DNA of 64,000 bases from contig NZ_CP019427.1 in the NCBI RefSeq assembly GCF_009834545.1, forward strand, positions 3,912,001 through 3,976,000, in the 5' to 3' direction. The number at the start of each line of letters is the position of its first letter. Position 1 is the stretch's first letter. This stretch comes from Pseudomonas sp. S04. Its GTDB lineage: Bacteria; Pseudomonadota; Gammaproteobacteria; Pseudomonadales; Pseudomonadaceae. The position numbers were made by a program, and so were the translations under genes. Of the stretch, positions 52,499 to 63,064 are shown piece by piece. The notes below the pieces were generated by a model. That model was not told the origin of the DNA. It saw nothing but the letters and a program-made list of their open reading frames with translations, and did no database searches.

Positions 52499-55237
52499 TC
52501 ACACCAGACGAGCAAGCATCTCCTTGGCTTCGCCTTTCTGTCCGTCGTTGCCCTCGCTGAGGACCTCACCGAGAATATCCCGCGCGCCGTCCTTGTCGCC
52601 CATGTCGATGTAGGCCTGGGCCAGGTCCAGCTTGGTAGCGACTTCATCGGTGCCCGACAGGAAGTCGAACTCCGGTTCGTCGTTGTCCATCGCCAGCGCC
52701 GCGTCTTCGGCGGTGAAGCTCGGCTCGCCGATAGGCGGATGTTCGAGATCCTCGGCAAAACGGTCCAGTTCAGCGTGAACATCATCCAGGTCGGTGATGA
52801 AGTCATCCGATGTGGCGGGTGCATCCATCTCATCAGCCAGGGACAGGTCGAAATCCGCCGGTAACTCCAGGTCGTCAGGCGTCACTTCGGCTACCGCCGG
52901 CTCCTCGCTTACGGCCAGGTCCTGGGGCTCATCGTCCAGGCCCAGGACCGCGGCGTCCTCAGCCAGGACCGACTCCGGTACATCGCCAGCCAGGTCCAGG
53001 TCGAAATCCGCCAGGTCGGCCGGGCTTTGCGGCGCCTCAGCCGGCGACTCGAAACTCAGATCGTCGTCCAGCGGGAAGTCTTCCAGGTCGGCAACCGGTT
53101 CGGTCGCGACCACGGCCGGCGACACCGCCTCCAGTTCGTCCAGGCTGAGATCGAAGGCAGCGTCGAGGTCGTCATCCAGCGCAACTTCTGCTGGCGCAAC
53201 TGGTGCCGCAACCGGCTCCTCGGGCTGATCCAGGTCGAGATCAAAGGCGCTGTCGAAGTCATCTTCCAGCGCCGTCACTGCTGCAGCCGGCTCTACTGGC
53301 GGGGCGGCCTGTGGTGCGTCCAGGTCGAGGTCGAAGGCACTGTCGAAATCATCGTCCAGCGCCGGTTCTTCAGCGCTCGGCGCAGGTTCTTGCGGCTCGT
53401 CCAGCAGCAGGTCCTTGACGTATTGCGCATCCAGCTCGGCCGCTACCGCAGCGGCAGCGATACCACCGACTGCAGCGACCGCCGCCATGGCCGGGAAGCG
53501 GCTCTTGAGCTCTTCAACTTGTGCAAAGTTCTTGCCATTGGCAACCAACTGGCGCTCCTGCACCACGAACGCATCGCGATCGCCCTGCATGCCGTGGACT
53601 TCCATCAGCTTGAGGCGCAGCTCGCTGCGTTGTGGCTCTTGCTTGATGCCTTCCTCGAGCAGGCTGGCGGCCTGGTTCAGGCGCCCCTCATCGATATGGG
53701 CCTGGGCATGGCCCAGCACGTCGTCCGCCCGCTCGCCGGCCGGCGCCACCAATGGCGCGGCAATCGGCGTGGTCATTACCACCGGGGTAACAACTGCCGC
53801 AACGACCGGCGCTGGCGTCGGCGCGGTGGCCAACTTGGCAGTCGGGGCTGGTTCTTCGAGGCCTTCGAAACTGCTCTCCGGCAGATCCAGGTCTTCGTTG
53901 AAATCCGATTCCTCGGCCAACGCACGCGCCATGCGCACATGCTTCTCGGCTTCCTGCTGCGCCTTGCGCCGGCGGGCCAGCAGCAACAGCAGCAACGCCA
54001 GGACAATCGCGCCACCCCCGATCAGCCCCATCAACAGCGGGCTGGTCAGCAGTTCGTTGTAGGTTTGCTCAGGTGTCGCCTTGGCAGGTGTTTCGCCAGG
54101 GGTGGCAGTCGGTACAGCGTCAGTCGCTGCAGGCGCAGTGGCCGGTACGGACTCGGCAGGCAGCGTCTCGGACGCAACCGCTTCAGGCGTCGCGCCGCCT
54201 TCAGCCTGCAACTTGGCCAGTTGATTGTTCTTCAGTTCGATCAAGCGTTGCAGCTTGTCCATCTGGCTTTGCAGGTCGGCCACGCGGCTTTTCAGCTCGG
54301 CATTGTCGCGCCGGGTGGTGTCCAGGCTTTCCTGGGTCACCGCCAGTTTGTTACTGATGCCCTTGCTGTCGCCGACCGCGCCTTTACCGGTGTTTTTGCC
54401 CGACTCGGCCGAGACCAGGCTCAAGCTGTCGCGGGCCGCACCCTGCGCCGCAGCAGCGTCAGGTGCACGACCGGTGGCATCCAGTTGCTGGGCCTGGGTC
54501 CGTGGCACATAGCGACGGCCCTGGCGCCAGGCCTTGTTCTGCGCAGCCACTTCGGCAATGGCCTGGGTCTGCGGCAGTTGGGTGATTTGCGTGGCATCCG
54601 GCAGGCGCAGGACCTGGCCGGCCTTCAAGCGGTTGATGTTGCCATCGATGAACGCATCGGGGTTCAACGCCTGGATTGCCAGCATGGTCTGCTGGATCGA
54701 ACCGCCGTTGCGTGCCTTGGCGGCGATTTCCCAGAGGGTGTCGCGGGCCACGGTGGTGTGTTGTGCTGTCGCCCCGGTGACTGGCGCATTGATCGCCGGC
54801 GCGGCTTGCCCGGCAGCCTCGGCCGTTTGCGGCGAGAACTTGGACGGGTCGAGCAGCACGCTGTAGTCGCGCAGCAGGCGGCCGTTGGGCCACATCACCT
54901 GGACCAGGAACTTGACCATGGGTTCGGACAATGGCTGGCTGGAGGTCACCCGCAGAATGCTCTTGCCATTGGCATTGAGCACCGGGGTAAAGGTCAGGTC
55001 ATTGAGGAACGCCTGGCGATCCACGCCGGCCTTGGCGAAGTCATCGGCTGAGGCCAGGCTCGGCACCACTTCGGCCACCGTCAGGTCCTTGACATCGAGC
55101 AACTCGATCTCGGCCACCAACGGTTGGTTCAGGGTCGACTTCAGGGTCAGTTCCCCGAGCCCAAGGGCATGCGCCATACCGGAGGACAGCGCCGAGGCGG
55201 CCGCTATTGCTAACACCAGTTTGCGAACTTGAACCAT
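52499..55237 (-). CDS. fimV: Polar hub and pilus assembly protein FimV
   Basis: A 912-residue FimV. Signal peptide VLAIAAASALSSGMAHA, then the conserved N-terminal FimV domain (LGLGELTLKSTLNQPLVAEIELL) and a LysM peptidoglycan-binding domain near 155-210 (TVARDTLWEIAAKARNGGS...LNRLKAGQVLRLP). A coiled coil (VADLQSQMDKLQRLIELKNNQLAKLQAE) is followed by a membrane helix near 420 (LMGLIGGGAIVLALLLLLLA). The cytoplasmic part has TPR-like segments, a very acidic region with a repeated FDSAFDLDLD motif, and the C-terminal FimV motif TKLDLAQAYIDMGDKDGARDIL. AAGGATGAGG precedes ATG 55237. FimV organises the pole and type IV pili in P. aeruginosa; other pilus genes are not in this window. Confidence 0.93.
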   Translation of the reverse strand: MVQVRKLVLAIAAASALSSGMAHALGLGELTLKSTLNQPLVAEIELLDVKDLTVAEVVPSLASADDFAKAGVDRQAFLNDLTFTPVLNANGKSILRVTSSQPLSEPMVKFLVQVMWPNGRLLRDYSVLLDPSKFSPQTAEAAGQAAPAINAPVTGATAQHTTVARDTLWEIAAKARNGGSIQQTMLAIQALNPDAFIDGNINRLKAGQVLRLPDATQITQLPQTQAIAEVAAQNKAWRQGRRYVPRTQAQQLDATGRAPDAAAAQGAARDSLSLVSAESGKNTGKGAVGDSKGISNKLAVTQESLDTTRRDNAELKSRVADLQSQMDKLQRLIELKNNQLAKLQAEGGATPEAVASETLPAESVPATAPAATDAVPTATPGETPAKATPEQTYNELLTSPLLMGLIGGGAIVLALLLLLLARRRKAQQEAEKHVRMARALAEESDFNEDLDLPESSFEGLEEPAPTAKLATAPTPAPVVAAVVTPVVMTTPIAAPLVAPAGERADDVLGHAQAHIDEGRLNQAASLLEEGIKQEPQRSELRLKLMEVHGMQGDRDAFVVQERQLVANGKNFAQVEELKSRFPAMAAVAAVGGIAAAAVAAELDAQYVKDLLLDEPQEPAPSAEEPALDDDFDSAFDLDLDAPQAAPPVEPAAAVTALEDDFDSAFDLDLDQPEEPVAAPVAPAEVALDDDLDAAFDLSLDELEAVSPAVVATEPVADLEDFPLDDDLSFESPAEAPQSPADLADFDLDLAGDVPESVLAEDAAVLGLDDEPQDLAVSEEPAVAEVTPDDLELPADFDLSLADEMDAPATSDDFITDLDDVHAELDRFAEDLEHPPIGEPSFTAEDAALAMDNDEPEFDFLSGTDEVATKLDLAQAYIDMGDKDGARDILGEVLSEGNDGQKGEAKEMLARLV

Positions 55238-55433
55238 AGCCTCATCCTTTGTTTGAACATTCCTCGGCCAGCGAGAAGGTGTTGTTTGTCGCTGCCACAA
55301 GGCATTGCGCACAGGCCTCGGATGAGGCTGTACGCGATTATTTCACTGACACGCCAGGGAGCCCCCGCAGGCGCTCCGCTTGCAAGCATAGCGCTCAGCT
55401 AGAATCATTCTGAAAATTGTTGCCAAGTATCTT

Positions 55434-56444
55434 TTACACAAGGGCTTTTATCAACAACTCGGCCACTTGCACCGCGTTGAGCGCTGCGCCTTTGCGCACG
55501 TTATCTGACGTCAGCCACAAATTAAGTTCCGTCGGGTCGTCGACCCCGCTGCGAACCCGACCGACGTAGACCACGTCCTGGCCAACCGCATCGCCGACTG
55601 GAGTCGGGTAATCGCCCGCCTCCACCAGCTCGACACCTTCGGCAACCTCCAGTGCAGCGTTCACCGCCGCCAGGTCAACCGGCTTGGCCGACGCCAGGGT
55701 CACGCTAAAGCTATCGCCAAAAAACACCGGGGCTTGAACGCAGGTTACGGAAATTTTCAGTGCTGGCTGTCCGAGGACCGCACGCAGTTCGTGGACCAGG
55801 CGTTTTTCCAGCAGGGTGTGGCCTTGCGCATCCGGCGTGCCGACCTGTGCCAGCAGGTTGAATGCCATCTGCCGATCAAAAAAGCGCGGCTCCAATGGAC
55901 GCACATTCAACAGCTCGGCGGTCTGCCGGGCCAACTCGGTCACCGCCTCGCGGCCCTGGGTGGACACAGCCAGGCTGGCGGTCAGGGTCACGCGCTGCAC
56001 ATCCAGCAGTTCGCGCAACGGCGCGAGCACCACTGCCAGGGTGGTGGCCGAGGCGCTCGGGCTGCTGACCTGGAACGGTTTTTTCAGGCTGGCCAGCACT
56101 TGGGCATTGGCCTCCGGCACCACCTGGGGCGCCTGCTCGGCCGGCAAGGCTCCTGACAGATCGATCAGCGAGCAGCCGGCGGCCGTCGCACGCGGGGCAA
56201 AGCTCAAGGTGACCGCTGGGCCTGCGGCGAAGAACACCAGCTGGACTTTGCTGAAATCAAACTCATCGACCTCCCGCACCCGCACGTTCTTGCCACGAAA
56301 CGGTACCGAATGCCCGGCCGATTCGCTGCTGGCGAGCAGGTGCAGGTTAGCGATCGGGAAGTCGCGCTCTTCGAGAATCTGGACGAGGGTTTCGCCGACA
56401 GTACCGGTGGCGCCGACAACGGCGATATCAAAGGACTGGCTCAT
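55434..56444 (-). CDS. Aspartate-semialdehyde dehydrogenase paralogue (Usg-1-like), likely non-catalytic
   Basis: A 336-residue protein with the Asd fold: NADP site VVGATGTVGETLVQIL, LVFFAAGPAVTLSFAPRA, and the dimer region. The active-site stretch, which in true Asd reads GNC or PNCTT, here is SSPSASATTLAVVLAPL, so the catalytic Cys is absent. This is the state known for Usg-1 proteins. It lies downstream of true asd by 202 bp on the same strand (asd, then a terminator and a REP half-site). GAGGTAG precedes its ATG. The position matches PA3116. Role unknown. Confidence 0.88.
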   Translation of the reverse strand: MSQSFDIAVVGATGTVGETLVQILEERDFPIANLHLLASSESAGHSVPFRGKNVRVREVDEFDFSKVQLVFFAAGPAVTLSFAPRATAAGCSLIDLSGALPAEQAPQVVPEANAQVLASLKKPFQVSSPSASATTLAVVLAPLRELLDVQRVTLTASLAVSTQGREAVTELARQTAELLNVRPLEPRFFDRQMAFNLLAQVGTPDAQGHTLLEKRLVHELRAVLGQPALKISVTCVQAPVFFGDSFSVTLASAKPVDLAAVNAALEVAEGVELVEAGDYPTPVGDAVGQDVVYVGRVRSGVDDPTELNLWLTSDNVRKGAALNAVQVAELLIKALV

Positions 56445-56595
56445 GGTTCTACCTCAGGCGAAACGGGGGGAGCGGCACTTTACCGGGTGGGTGGCGCACA
56501 GGCAATTATGCAGTGTCTGTATCGACTCCATCGCGGGCAAGCCCGCTCCCACAGGGTTCAACGCATGCCCGCGATGACGGACTTTCGGTGGGCAA

Positions 56596-56633
56596 AAAAA
56601 ACCCGCGCCTCTCGCAAGGCACGGGTTCTTTCA
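56596..56633 (-). terminator. Intrinsic terminator after asd
   Basis: On the minus strand: AACCCGTGCC-TTGCGA-GAGGCGCGGGTT type stem (one bulge) followed by eight T residues, 14 bp after the asd stop. It separates asd from the Usg-1-like gene. Confidence 0.85.
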
Positions 56634-56646
56634 CAACTTCAACCGA

Positions 56647-57759
56647 TCAACGTTCCAGCAGGATCCGCAGCATGCGCCGCAGTGGTTCGGCCGCGCCCCA
56701 CAGCAACTGGTCGCCGACGGTGAACGCGCCCAGGTACTGGGTGCCCATGTTGAGCTTGCGCAGACGGCCAACCGGTACATTCAGGGTGCCGGTGACCTTG
56801 GTCGGGCTCAGCTCCTGCATGCTGCTGTCGCGGTTGTTCGGCACCAGCTTGACCCATGGGTTGTGCTGGCTGATCAAGCCTTCGATATCGGCGATCGGCA
56901 CGTCTTTGTTCAGCTTGATGGTCAGCGCCTGGCTGTGGCAGCGCATGGCGCCGATCCGCACGCAGATACCGTCCACCGGGATCGGGCTCTTGAAGCGACC
57001 GAGGATCTTGTTGGTCTCGGCCTGGGCCTTCCACTCTTCACGGCTCTGGCCGTTCGGCAGTTCCTTGTCGATCCACGGGATCAGGCTGCCGGCCAGTGGT
57101 ACACCGAAGTTCTCGGTCGGATAGGCGTCGCTGCGCATGGCTTCGGCCACACGGCGGTCGATGTCGAGGATGGCGCTGGCCGGGTTGGCCAGTTCATCGG
57201 CAACTGCGGCGTGGGTCGCGCCCATCTGCTTGATCAGCTCGCGCATGTTCTGCGCGCCGGCACCGGAGGCCGCCTGGTAGGTCATGGCGCTCATCCACTC
57301 CACCAGACCGGCTTCGAACAGGCCACCCAGGCCCATCAGCATCAGGCTGACGGTGCAGTTGCCGCCGATGTAGTTCTTGGTGCCCGCATCCAGCTGCTGG
57401 TCGATGACCTTGCGGTTGACCGGGTCCAGCACGATGACCGCGTCATCCTGCATGCGCAGGCTGGAAGCGGCATCGATCCAGTAGCCCTGCCAACCGGCTT
57501 CACGCAGCTTGGGGAAGACTTCGCTGGTGTAGTCGCCACCCTGGCAGGTCAGAATCACGTCGAGGGTCTTGAGCTCTTCAATGCTGTAAGCGTCTTTGAG
57601 CGGAGCAATATCCTTGCCCACGGACGGGCCTTGGCCACCGACATTGGAAGTGGTGAAAAACACCGGCTCAATGAGATCGAAATCCTGCTCTTCCAGCATC
57701 CGCTGCATGAGCACGGAACCGACCATACCGCGCCAACCGATCAGACCTACACGTTTCAT
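56647..57759 (-). CDS. asd: Aspartate-semialdehyde dehydrogenase
   Basis: A 370-residue enzyme of the gram-negative Asd type. NADP site [18 protein letters not shown], catalytic Cys in [18 protein letters not shown] (residue ~134), [12 protein letters not shown], and the substrate residues in [22 protein letters not shown]. It supplies lysine, diaminopimelate, methionine and threonine. AAGGTG precedes the ATG. It lies 67 bp after leuB with no clear terminator between, so it may share a transcript. Confidence 0.96.
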   Translation of the reverse strand: MKRVGLIGWRGMVGSVLMQRMLEEQDFDLIEPVFFTTSNVGGQGPSVGKDIAPLKDAYSIEELKTLDVILTCQGGDYTSEVFPKLREAGWQGYWIDAASSLRMQDDAVIVLDPVNRKVIDQQLDAGTKNYIGGNCTVSLMLMGLGGLFEAGLVEWMSAMTYQAASGAGAQNMRELIKQMGATHAAVADELANPASAILDIDRRVAEAMRSDAYPTENFGVPLAGSLIPWIDKELPNGQSREEWKAQAETNKILGRFKSPIPVDGICVRIGAMRCHSQALTIKLNKDVPIADIEGLISQHNPWVKLVPNNRDSSMQELSPTKVTGTLNVPVGRLRKLNMGTQYLGAFTVGDQLLWGAAEPLRRMLRILLER

Positions 57760-57826
57760 CGCAACTACACCTTTTACAAAAAGTGGGCTCGCTTGCCGGC
57801 ATCAGCAACAAGCGGGGCCCGAGAGA

Positions 57827-58909
<1,083 letters not shown>

Positions 58910-58962
58910 GGGTTCCTCATGTCATCAGTCGGCGCGCCATACGAGGCACGCCCGGAAAAATT

Positions 58963-59730
58963 CTAGCGTTCGGCTATCAACACCAGCACGTCGGTGCTGA
59001 ACGAACCGTCGGCTTCGATCTGGAAATACTCGCGCACTTCGCTACCCATTGCCTGCTGCAGCTCGCGGATCGCCCCGCGCATCACTTCAGGGGTGCGCAT
59101 GCGCTCGACCCAGGAGCTGTATTCCAGGCGCAGCCGTTGACGGCTGGTGCTACGGGCAAACAACCCCGCCTCACTGACCTGGCGCAACCACTCGCCGGCG
59201 GAGTAATCGCGCACATGGCTGGTGTCGCGCAGCACTTCGACGCTCTGCAGGTAAGTGTCGAACAACGGGCTACCCGGCGACAAGACATCAATGAACGCCG
59301 CCACCCCGCCCGGCTTCAAAACCCGCCGCACTTCGCGCAGGGCCAGGCCGAGATCGCTCCAATGGTGCGCCGAATACCGGCTGAAGACGAAGTCGAATTC
59401 AGCATCGGCGAACGGCAACCGCTCGGCGGCGCCCAGGACTGTCGATACGTTGCTCAAGCCACGCTCAACCGCAGCACCGGCGACCACATCGAGCATCTGC
59501 TGCGACAGGTCGTAGGCCACCACTTCCTTGACCAGCGCGGCCACATGAAAACTCACATGCCCGGCGCCGCAGCCCAGGTCCAGCACCCGCGCATCACCGC
59601 GCCCTGCCACTTCGCCCTGGAGCAGCGCGAACTCAGTGCCCTGGGCGTGCACGGCACTGCTCAGGTAGGCCGCAGCCTGTTCACCGAATTGCTTTTGTAC
59701 GACTTGGGTGTGCTGGGTGGTGCTGGTCAT
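58963..59730 (-). CDS. Class I SAM-dependent methyltransferase
   Basis: A 255-residue Rossmann methyltransferase of the Methyltransf_11/UbiE-like group. SAM motif I RVLDLGCGAGHVSFHVA, acidic loop VVAYDLSQQMLDVV, motif DAEFDFVFSRYSAHHW, post-motif LKPGGVAAFIDVL. It lies between leuB and leuD on the same strand, the position of PA3119. AAGGAAG precedes the ATG. The substrate is unknown; a role in leucine synthesis is not implied by the family. Confidence 0.88.
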   Translation of the reverse strand: MTSTTQHTQVVQKQFGEQAAAYLSSAVHAQGTEFALLQGEVAGRGDARVLDLGCGAGHVSFHVAALVKEVVAYDLSQQMLDVVAGAAVERGLSNVSTVLGAAERLPFADAEFDFVFSRYSAHHWSDLGLALREVRRVLKPGGVAAFIDVLSPGSPLFDTYLQSVEVLRDTSHVRDYSAGEWLRQVSEAGLFARSTSRQRLRLEYSSWVERMRTPEVMRGAIRELQQAMGSEVREYFQIEADGSFSTDVLVLIAER

Positions 59731-59773
59731 GGGGACTTCCTTTTAGGCGGTTAGCCTTGTGGTGTCTGATCTG

Positions 59774-59853
59774 GCCTGATCGCGGGCGAGCCCGCTCCCA
59801 CAGGTTTTGTGACAGTGCAAATCACTGTGGGAGCGGGCTTGCCCGCGATCAGG
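59774..59853. repeat. Paired REP hairpin between leuD and the methyltransferase gene
   Basis: Two 29-bp arms, 59774-59802 and 59825-59853, pair with one G-T exception and hold two opposed REP cores. The whole 80-bp unit is palindromic and lies in the 153-bp gap inside the leu cluster, so it would form a large hairpin in the transcript. Confidence 0.85.
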
Positions 59854-59883
59854 GCGACACTACCTACCTGAATCTCGGTTCAA

Positions 59884-60528
59884 TCACGCGTCACGAAACA
59901 ACCACGGCTGGCTCGCCCGGTGCTTGGCCTCAAACGTGGCAATCGCCTCGTGGTCCTGCAAGGTCAGGCCGATGTCATCCAGGCCATTGAGCAGGCAGTG
60001 CTTGCGAAAGGCGTCGATCTCGAAATTCAGCACCTTGCCGTCGGGACGGGTCACGGTCTGGGCCTGCAGGTCGACCTGCAACTGATAACCCGGCGTGCTT
60101 TCCACCTGCTGGAACAGTTCGTCAACTTCAGCGTCGCTCAAGATGATCGGCAACAAGCCGTTCTTGAAGCTGTTGTTGAAGAAGATATCGGCGTAGCTCG
60201 GCGCGATGATGCTGCGAAAGCCGTACTCTTCCAGGGCCCACGGCGCATGCTCGCGGCTCGAGCCGCAACCGAAGTTCTCACGGGCCAGCAACACGCTGGC
60301 GCCCTGGTAACGTTCGGCATTGAGCACGAAGTCCTTGTTCAGCGGACGCTTGGAGTTGTCCTGGTACGGCTGCCCGACATCGAGGTAGCGCCACTCGTCG
60401 AACAGGTTCGGACCAAAACCGGTGCGCTTGATCGACTTCAAGAATTGCTTGGGAATGATCTGGTCGGTGTCCACGTTGGCACGATCCAGAGGCGCGACAA
60501 GACCAGTGTGCTGGGTAAAAGCTTTCAT
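59884..60528 (-). CDS. leuD: 3-isopropylmalate dehydratase small subunit
   Basis: A 214-residue swivel domain subunit: [53 protein letters not shown] with the substrate-binding loop, and FKNGLLPI. With LeuC it isomerises 2- to 3-isopropylmalate. AAGGAG precedes the ATG. The gap to leuC is 11 bp, so the two are one unit. Confidence 0.96.
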   Translation of the reverse strand: MKAFTQHTGLVAPLDRANVDTDQIIPKQFLKSIKRTGFGPNLFDEWRYLDVGQPYQDNSKRPLNKDFVLNAERYQGASVLLARENFGCGSSREHAPWALEEYGFRSIIAPSYADIFFNNSFKNGLLPIILSDAEVDELFQQVESTPGYQLQVDLQAQTVTRPDGKVLNFEIDAFRKHCLLNGLDDIGLTLQDHEAIATFEAKHRASQPWLFRDA

Positions 60529-60539
60529 GCTGCGCTCCT

Positions 60540-61958
60540 TCAGATCAATTCGCGGACGTCAATGAAACGGCCGTTGACAGCGGCCGCGGCGGCCATCGCC
60601 GGGCTTACCAGGTGAGTACGACCACCGGCGCCCTGACGGCCTTCGAAGTTACGGTTGGAGGTGGACGCGCAATGCTCGCCACTTTCCAAACGGTCCGGGT
60701 TCATCGCCAGACACATCGAGCAGCCTGGCTCACGCCATTCGAAACCGGCCTCGAGGAAAATCTTGTCCAGGCCTTCCGATTCCGCCTGGGCCTTCACCAG
60801 CCCCGAACCCGGGACCACGATGGCTTGCTTGATGGTCGAGGCCACCTTGCGGCCCTTGGCGATCACGGCTGCCGCGCGCAAGTCTTCGATCCGCGAGTTG
60901 GTGCAGGAACCAATGAACACGCGGTCCAGCTGAATGTCGGTGATCGCCTGGTTGGCGGTCAAACCCATGTACTTCAAGGCACGGACGATGGAATCGCGCT
61001 TGACCAGGTCCATTTCCTTGGCCGGATCCGGCACGTTCTGATCAACCGCCAGTACCATCTCAGGCGAGGTGCCCCAGCTGACTTGTGGCTTGATCTGGGT
61101 CGCGTCGAGTTCAACGATGGTGTCGAACTTGGCATCGGCGTCCGACACCAGGTCTTTCCACGCTTCGACCGCCAAGTCCCATTCCGCGCCTTTCGGGGCG
61201 AAAGGACGGCCCTTGACGTACGCCACGGTTTTTTCGTCGGCGGCTACCAGGCCCACACGGGCACCGGCTTCGATGGACATGTTGCAGATGGTCATGCGGC
61301 CCTCAACGGACAGGTCACGAATCGCGCTACCGGCGAATTCGATCGCATGGCCATTACCGCCGGCGGTGCCGATCTTGCCGATCACGGCGAGCACGATGTC
61401 CTTGGCAGTCACGCCAAACGGCAAGGTGCCTTCGACGGACACCAGCATGTTCTTCATTTTCTTGGCCACCAGGCACTGGGTGGCGAGCACGTGCTCGACC
61501 TCGGAGGTGCCGATGCCGTGGGCCAGGGCCCCAAAGGCACCGTGGGTCGAGGTATGGGAGTCGCCGCAGACCACGGTCATGCCCGGCAAGGTGGCGCCCT
61601 GCTCCGGGCCGATGACGTGGACAATGCCTTGGCGCACGTCGTTCATCTTGAATTCGACGATGCCGTATTCGTCACAGTTGTCGTCGAGGGTCTGAACCTG
61701 CAAACGCGAGACCTGGTCGACAATCGCCTCGATGCCGCCCTTGCGCTCCGGGGTGGTCGGTACGTTGTGGTCCGGGGTCGCGATGTTGGCATCGATGCGC
61801 CACGGCTTGCGCCCGGCCAGACGCAGGCCTTCAAAGGCTTGCGGCGAGGTCACTTCGTGAATGATGTGACGATCGATATAGATCAGCGCCGAACCATCGT
61901 CGCGCTGCTTGACCAAATGCGAATCCCAGAGCTTGTCGTAGAGCGTTTTGCCGGCCAT
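60540..61958 (-). CDS. leuC: 3-isopropylmalate dehydratase large subunit
   Basis: A 472-residue aconitase-type Fe-S enzyme. [16 protein letters not shown] at the start, [31 protein letters not shown], and the 4Fe-4S cysteines in [17 protein letters not shown] and [13 protein letters not shown] are intact. GAGGAAACG lies 7-8 bases before ATG 61958, which sets the start over an ATG five codons earlier. It heads leuC-leuD and is divergent from a LysR regulator across 147 bp. Confidence 0.96.
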   Translation of the reverse strand: MAGKTLYDKLWDSHLVKQRDDGSALIYIDRHIIHEVTSPQAFEGLRLAGRKPWRIDANIATPDHNVPTTPERKGGIEAIVDQVSRLQVQTLDDNCDEYGIVEFKMNDVRQGIVHVIGPEQGATLPGMTVVCGDSHTSTHGAFGALAHGIGTSEVEHVLATQCLVAKKMKNMLVSVEGTLPFGVTAKDIVLAVIGKIGTAGGNGHAIEFAGSAIRDLSVEGRMTICNMSIEAGARVGLVAADEKTVAYVKGRPFAPKGAEWDLAVEAWKDLVSDADAKFDTIVELDATQIKPQVSWGTSPEMVLAVDQNVPDPAKEMDLVKRDSIVRALKYMGLTANQAITDIQLDRVFIGSCTNSRIEDLRAAAVIAKGRKVASTIKQAIVVPGSGLVKAQAESEGLDKIFLEAGFEWREPGCSMCLAMNPDRLESGEHCASTSNRNFEGRQGAGGRTHLVSPAMAAAAAVNGRFIDVRELI

Positions 61959-62105
61959 CAGACGTTTCCTCATCAGCTTGTTTCTATGCCCTGGGCCTTG
62001 AGCGACTCAATAACCCCTTGGCTTGTGAGGTCGATCCTATGGGGTTACATTAAATAACTCAAATTCATATTTTTCATGCTTTGGATAACCAACTGGAATA
62101 CGAAC

Positions 62106-62996
62106 ATGGACCTGGCCAACCTCAATGCTTTTATTGCCATTGCCGAGACCGGCAGCTTCTCCGGGGCCGGTGAACGCCTGCACCTGACCCAGCCGGCCAT
62201 CAGCAAACGCATCGCCGGCCTGGAGCAACAGCTCAAGGTGCGCCTGTTTGATCGCCTGGGTCGCGAAGTGGGCCTGACCGAAGCCGGGCGCGCCCTGCTG
62301 CCGCGGGCCTACCAGATCCTCAACGTGCTGGATGACACCCGCCGCGCCCTGACCAACCTGACCGGCGAGGTCACCGGTCGCCTGACCCTGGCCACCAGTC
62401 ACCACATCGGCCTGCATCGCTTGCCACCCTTATTAAGGGCGTTCACCCGCCAATACCCCGAGGTGGCGCTGGACATCCAGTTCCTCGACTCGGAAGTGGC
62501 CTATGAGGAAATTCTTCACGGCCGCGCTGAACTGGCAGTGATTACCCTGGCCCCGGAACCCCACACCCTGGTCAAGGCCACCCCGGTCTGGGACGACCCG
62601 CTGGATTTCGTGGTGGCCCCCGAGCATTCGCTGATCAGCAATGGCGCGGTCAGCCTGGCCGACATCGCCCTGCACCCGGCGGTCTTCCCCGGCGGCAACA
62701 CCTTCACCCATCACATCGTCCAGCGCCTGTTCGAGGCCCAGGGACTGACGCCGAACATCGCCATGAGCACCAATTACCTGGAAACCATCAAGATGATGGT
62801 GTCTATCGGCCTGGCCTGGAGCGTCCTGCCGCGCACCATGCTCGACGACCAGGTGGCGCGCATCCCATTGCCGGGCATACAACTCACTCGCCAGCTAGGC
62901 TATATCGTGCACACCGAAAGGACGTTGTCGAATGCCGCGCGGGCCTTCATGGCTTTGCTGGACGCACAGATCGATTTGCCAGGGACTGATGGCTAA
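62106..62996 (+). CDS. LysR family regulator divergent from leuC
   Basis: A 296-residue LysR protein: wHTH MDLANLNAFIAIAETGSFSGAGERLHLTQPAISKRIAGLEQQLKVRLFDR and an effector domain with the CysB-like TSHHIGLHRLPPLLRAFTRQYPEVALDIQFLDSE. ATG 62106 is preferred; a start at 62076 adds ten residues not typical of the family. Divergence from leuC, which is conserved in other pseudomonads (PA3122 position), suggests control of leuCD or of itself. The 147-bp gap is AT-rich near 62040-62090. Confidence 0.87.
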   Translation: MDLANLNAFIAIAETGSFSGAGERLHLTQPAISKRIAGLEQQLKVRLFDRLGREVGLTEAGRALLPRAYQILNVLDDTRRALTNLTGEVTGRLTLATSHHIGLHRLPPLLRAFTRQYPEVALDIQFLDSEVAYEEILHGRAELAVITLAPEPHTLVKATPVWDDPLDFVVAPEHSLISNGAVSLADIALHPAVFPGGNTFTHHIVQRLFEAQGLTPNIAMSTNYLETIKMMVSIGLAWSVLPRTMLDDQVARIPLPGIQLTRQLGYIVHTERTLSNAARAFMALLDAQIDLPGTDG

Positions 62997-63064
62997 CTTG
63001 TGCTACTCCTATAGAGCCGCAAAACCCGTGCCTAACGCCCCATTCAGCCCAAGGCCTGCTGCCA

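Noticed and set aside
61959..62105. Leucine attenuator before leuC
   Set aside because: No leader peptide with clustered Leu codons and no alternative hairpins are visible; a LysR-type control region fits better.
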